A stretch of DNA of 8,269 nucleotides, taken from the NCBI GenBank assembly GCA_029573365.1, contig JAKQGD010000348.1, forward strand, positions 1 to 8,269, given 5' to 3'. The notes under the pieces are model-generated. The model worked only from the letters and a program-made list of their open reading frames with translations, was not told the DNA's origin and made no database searches. The position numbers and the translations under genes are program-made. Shown here piece by piece: positions 5,920-8,269 of this stretch. The first letter of the stretch is position 1. Every line of letters begins with the position of its first letter. Source of the stretch: Bacteroidota bacterium. Lineage in GTDB: Bacteria; Bacteroidota; Bacteroidia; Chitinophagales; Saprospiraceae.

Positions 5920-6522
5920 TCAGGATTTGCGGCCGGTCAGTTTTCTGTGGATATCCATCACTTGTGGTATGAGCAGTGACTTGCCGTCATTTTTTATAAT
6001 GAAGTCTGCAATCCTTACTTTTTCTTCTTCCGGCAGTTGGCTTTTTATTTTTTTCATCACCTCATCATAAGTAAGATCGTCACGCAGCATGACCCTTTTT
6101 ATTCGGATTTCTTCGGGGCAGGTGACTACGATGAGCGATGTTAAAGCCTTGTACGATCCGTTTTCCACCAGCAGTGCCGCTTCCTGCAAAACATAAGGCA
6201 CATTGGAATCCGAAGCAAAGGATTTGGCCCATCTTTCGGCACTGGTTCGTACTGCAGGGTGCACGATGGCACTAATCTGGGCAAGCAGAGATTTGTCCCC
6301 AAAAATTTTTTCGGCTATATATTTCCTGTCAGGCTTACCGTTCTTGTGATAAGCTTCATGGCCCAAAAGGACCTTAACCCGGCTTTTGACCTGTGGGTTG
6401 GAAGTCATAATTTTTTTGGCTTCGGTGTCGGCATAATAAATGGGTATGCCCAATGACTCGAAAATTTTACATACTGTAGTTTTTCCCGAGCCGATTCCAC
6501 CTGTCAAGCCTATGATTTTCAT
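5920..6522 (-). CDS. coaE: Dephospho-CoA kinase
   Basis: Catalyses the last step of coenzyme A synthesis, ATP-dependent phosphorylation of the 3'-hydroxyl of dephospho-CoA, in the cytoplasm. The 200-residue length is typical. The Walker A loop is GGIGSGKTT (8-16). D32 in YADTEAK is the conserved catalytic/substrate-binding Asp. IVHP (86-89), EAALLVENG (114-122, the usual PLLFE region) and the lid segment with R147-D148 and SQLPEEEK (161-168) are all present, as is the closing ADFIIKNDG (172-180). The ATG at 6522 sits directly before the P-loop strand, as usual. It starts 35 bp after the small membrane-protein gene and lies inside a leftward gene run. It is a housekeeping gene with no sign of damage. 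Confidence 0.97.
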   Translation of the reverse strand: MKIIGLTGGIGSGKTTVCKIFESLGIPIYYADTEAKKIMTSNPQVKSRVKVLLGHEAYHKNGKPDRKYIAEKIFGDKSLLAQISAIVHPAVRTSAERWAKSFASDSNVPYVLQEAALLVENGSYKALTSLIVVTCPEEIRIKRVMLRDDLTYDEVMKKIKSQLPEEEKVRIADFIIKNDGKSLLIPQVMDIHRKLTGRKS

Positions 6523-6557
6523 GGCACAAGATTTAATTCACTCATTTTAAAAAGTCA

Positions 6558-6911
6558 TTATTTGCCGGCAAGCCAAATCCGGGATGACCACGCCCCGCAC
6601 AGGCCACTCAGTCCTGCTACGATGCCTCCGGTAAGCCCTGTGAGGAGAAATACCATATTTGCTGACAAGCCTCCGAATATAGAACCGAGGATACTGGACA
6701 TAGGCTGGTCAAAGGCTCTGTCGGCCCACCAGGCACCTGCGACCCACAATATAAGGATGGCTATAAATGAGCCAGCAAAACTGGAAAACAAACCCGGCCT
6801 CAGGATATAGCAAACCACAAAACATACGATGGGCATGATCCACCAGGGCAGTAAAAATTGAAGGGCCAGACTGGCCGTAAAGATCACAGGGATAAAGGTC
6901 AGCTTGTTCAT
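6558..6911 (-). CDS. Small four-helix membrane protein of unknown function
   Basis: A 117-residue integral membrane protein starting MNKLTFIPVI. I chose ATG 6911 over the in-frame ATG at 6935 because its ATG overlaps the TGA of the upstream penicillin-acylase gene (ATGA), a standard translational-coupling arrangement, and because the extra eight residues (MSHSKSGK) are just that gene's 3' end read in another frame. Hydrophobic segments lie at about 4-21, 24-37, 43-61 and 83-107; the last is rich in Gly (TGLTGGIVAGLSGLCG). No catalytic motif is visible. Similar small proteins appear to be common in Bacteroidota, but I know of no established function. The tight coupling suggests it may be made in step with the acylase, perhaps for export or envelope placement; this is inference. 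Confidence 0.75.
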   Translation of the reverse strand: MNKLTFIPVIFTASLALQFLLPWWIMPIVCFVVCYILRPGLFSSFAGSFIAILILWVAGAWWADRAFDQPMSSILGSIFGGLSANMVFLLTGLTGGIVAGLSGLCGAWSSRIWLAGK

Positions 6912-8269
6912 TTTACCGGATTTAGAGTGAGACACTGGCCACCTTTTTTAAGAAGCTCATCACGGCTTGCATAGAGGTTGAGGGCAAAATATTCTCCTTT
7001 GAGCCACGGTTCTATCATGTTTTTATAATACCGACTGCCGGGATTGCCCGACTGGCCTCCGGGATACACGCCATATCCGCTCATCTGATCTCCCAGGCTG
7101 ATGACCATCCTCCAACTAGGGCCAAAAGCTATGCCTGTGGCATTGATGGCATCAGGGCATCCATCGGCTTCCAGCCCGGTAGCCGACAGGGCAGGCAGGC
7201 GGGTCAGATGGTTGATGTCCAGAGGCTTGTAGGCACCCCAGGTATTCTTTTTGCCTTCAGAAGTCCTTTTGGCCAATTCGGCGACAGCCTCCTTAAAAGA
7301 TTTATTGACTACTTCTGCTGCATTCTCGCGGTGGGCAGTGGCTTTGATATCAAAATACTTATTGTCGGGCATGGTTTTTATAAGCTCCAGGAGCCTCCAT
7401 GGTTCCGGAAAGTTGAGGTCCATTTTTTTACGTAGTTCTAGCATTTCGTCCCAGGTATTGTCTGTAAGATGGCGGAAAAACAAGTCAAACAATACCGGTG
7501 CCTCTGATTGTGCCTTGTACTGAAAGTCCCAGGCTTTGAGGGTATTCCATTTTTCTTTTTCGGCAGCAGTGAGGAGCTGCTCGTTTAGAAGATCGCTGAG
7601 CATGCCTGTAAAATCGGCCGCTTTATGCGAATAGGCATCATGCTGCATTTTTTTCATGTCATCGGGGGTAATTTTATCCATAGATGACAGCTTGCCATTG
7701 ACACTTCTGTTGCGGTAACGCTCAAATTTTCCTGTAAAGTAGTAGGGATAAGTTTTGTCGGCACTTACCTGGTTAGCAGAAGCTATAAAGCCGCGTTGCG
7801 GGTTGATGATTTGAGGATTCTGGTCCCGGGGTATCCATGCTGACCAGTCATTGGCAGATTGGTCGCCGTTTTCTACAAAACGACCGTCGTCCCTGTACTT
7901 TGCCGGAAACCTGCCGTTGACCCGCAGTGCCACATCGCCGTCTCTGGAGGCAAAAGCAAAATTCTGAGCCGGGGTGATATATTTGCCGGTGACTTGTTTG
8001 TATTCATTGTAATTTTTACATCCCATGGCATCGATAAATACATTGTATTCGTCGGTATCGGGCTGGTCGTGACAGAGCCACCTGAGGGCCAGATCATGTT
8101 TTCCGTTTGATGACGTCTGGAATACAGGTCCCCAATCGGTGTATTTTACAGTGTCGATGACGGTCCTGCCGCCTTTGACTTTAATTTCTTCGATGCGGTA
8201 ATGGACATCCTTTTGAGCACCGTCCAAGAAATATTTTGACTTTTTGTCATCGGCCCATTTTATGGCAAA
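6908..8269 (-). CDS. Penicillin acylase family amidohydrolase, N-terminal part missing
   Basis: The frame is open to the right edge (453 codons visible; TTG 8227 is internal). These are Ntn-hydrolases, made as a secreted precursor that self-cleaves into alpha and beta chains and hydrolyses amide bonds of beta-lactams, N-acyl-homoserine lactones or other N-acyl compounds. The visible part is most of the beta chain. Family features in order are KVKGGRTVIDTVKYTDWGPV, PAQNFAFASRDGDVALRVNGRFP, WIPRDQNPQIINPQRGFIASANQ (the Asn at bases 7772-7774 matches the oxyanion-hole Asn of penicillin G acylase), FERYRNRSV, and near the end GQSGNPGSRYY with FALNLYASRDELL. The self-cleavage site, nucleophile Ser and alpha chain lie beyond the window, so activity cannot be judged. 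Substrate is unknown. Its stop overlaps the next gene's start. Confidence 0.92.
   Translation of the reverse strand, partial: FAIKWADDKKSKYFLDGAQKDVHYRIEEIKVKGGRTVIDTVKYTDWGPVFQTSSNGKHDLALRWLCHDQPDTDEYNVFIDAMGCKNYNEYKQVTGKYITPAQNFAFASRDGDVALRVNGRFPAKYRDDGRFVENGDQSANDWSAWIPRDQNPQIINPQRGFIASANQVSADKTYPYYFTGKFERYRNRSVNGKLSSMDKITPDDMKKMQHDAYSHKAADFTGMLSDLLNEQLLTAAEKEKWNTLKAWDFQYKAQSEAPVLFDLFFRHLTDNTWDEMLELRKKMDLNFPEPWRLLELIKTMPDNKYFDIKATAHRENAAEVVNKSFKEAVAELAKRTSEGKKNTWGAYKPLDINHLTRLPALSATGLEADGCPDAINATGIAFGPSWRMVISLGDQMSGYGVYPGGQSGNPGSRYYKNMIEPWLKGEYFALNLYASRDELLKKGGQCLTLNPVK

Noticed and set aside
6912..6935. ATG 6935 as start of the small membrane protein
   Set aside because: It would extend 28 bases into the acylase gene and add eight polar residues; the ATGA overlap at 6908-6911 is the more usual arrangement.
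8225..8227. TTG 8227 as the start of the penicillin acylase
   Set aside because: The frame stays open to the window edge and the family needs several hundred more N-terminal residues; this is an internal Leu codon.

Overview
The window looks like a chromosomal segment from a member of the Bacteroidota, probably a free-living one near the Saprospiria, Chitinophagia or Cytophagia. Three signs point there. The gene families (a Bacteroidota-style BamA/TamA barrel protein, a GbsR/MarR regulator, a periplasmic penicillin acylase) match that group. The starts have A/T-rich leaders rather than Shine-Dalgarno sequences. One promoter fits the Bacteroidota consensus TTTG-N20-TAnnTTTG exactly. The species cannot be named from this sequence.

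Layout, left to right. On the + strand the window opens inside an Omp85-family outer-membrane protein gene (1-2328, 5' end missing). An exported Mn-type superoxide dismutase with an unusual C-terminal helical extension follows (2380-3396). A compact, more A/T-rich three-gene cassette comes next (3530-4858): a GbsR/MarR-family regulator and two small three-helix membrane proteins that appear to be divergent copies of each other. The - strand carries four genes reading leftward: a penicillin-acylase-family hydrolase (6908-8269, N-terminal part outside the window), a small four-helix membrane protein joined to it by an ATGA overlap (6558-6911), dephospho-CoA kinase CoaE (5920-6522), and an exported alpha/beta hydrolase with a TTG start (4860-5864). 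The two gene sets converge with only one base between stop codons. There are no gene-free stretches over 300 bases, and I saw no tRNA, rRNA, CRISPR array or insertion sequence.

The best candidate for something undescribed is the regulator-membrane cassette. Two 18-bp palindromic sites of the same form, TTTCA-N8-TGAAA, lie in it. One overlaps the -33 element of the regulator's promoter and the other lies 12 bp before the first membrane-protein gene. I found no other copy when reading the window by eye. This suggests a self-regulated unit whose regulator also controls the membrane pair. The second point of interest is the dismutase, whose extra ~105-residue domain carries His/Met/Glu/Cys clusters suggestive of a metal site. 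The - strand genes combine envelope hydrolysis with CoA biosynthesis and look like a loose operon rather than one pathway.
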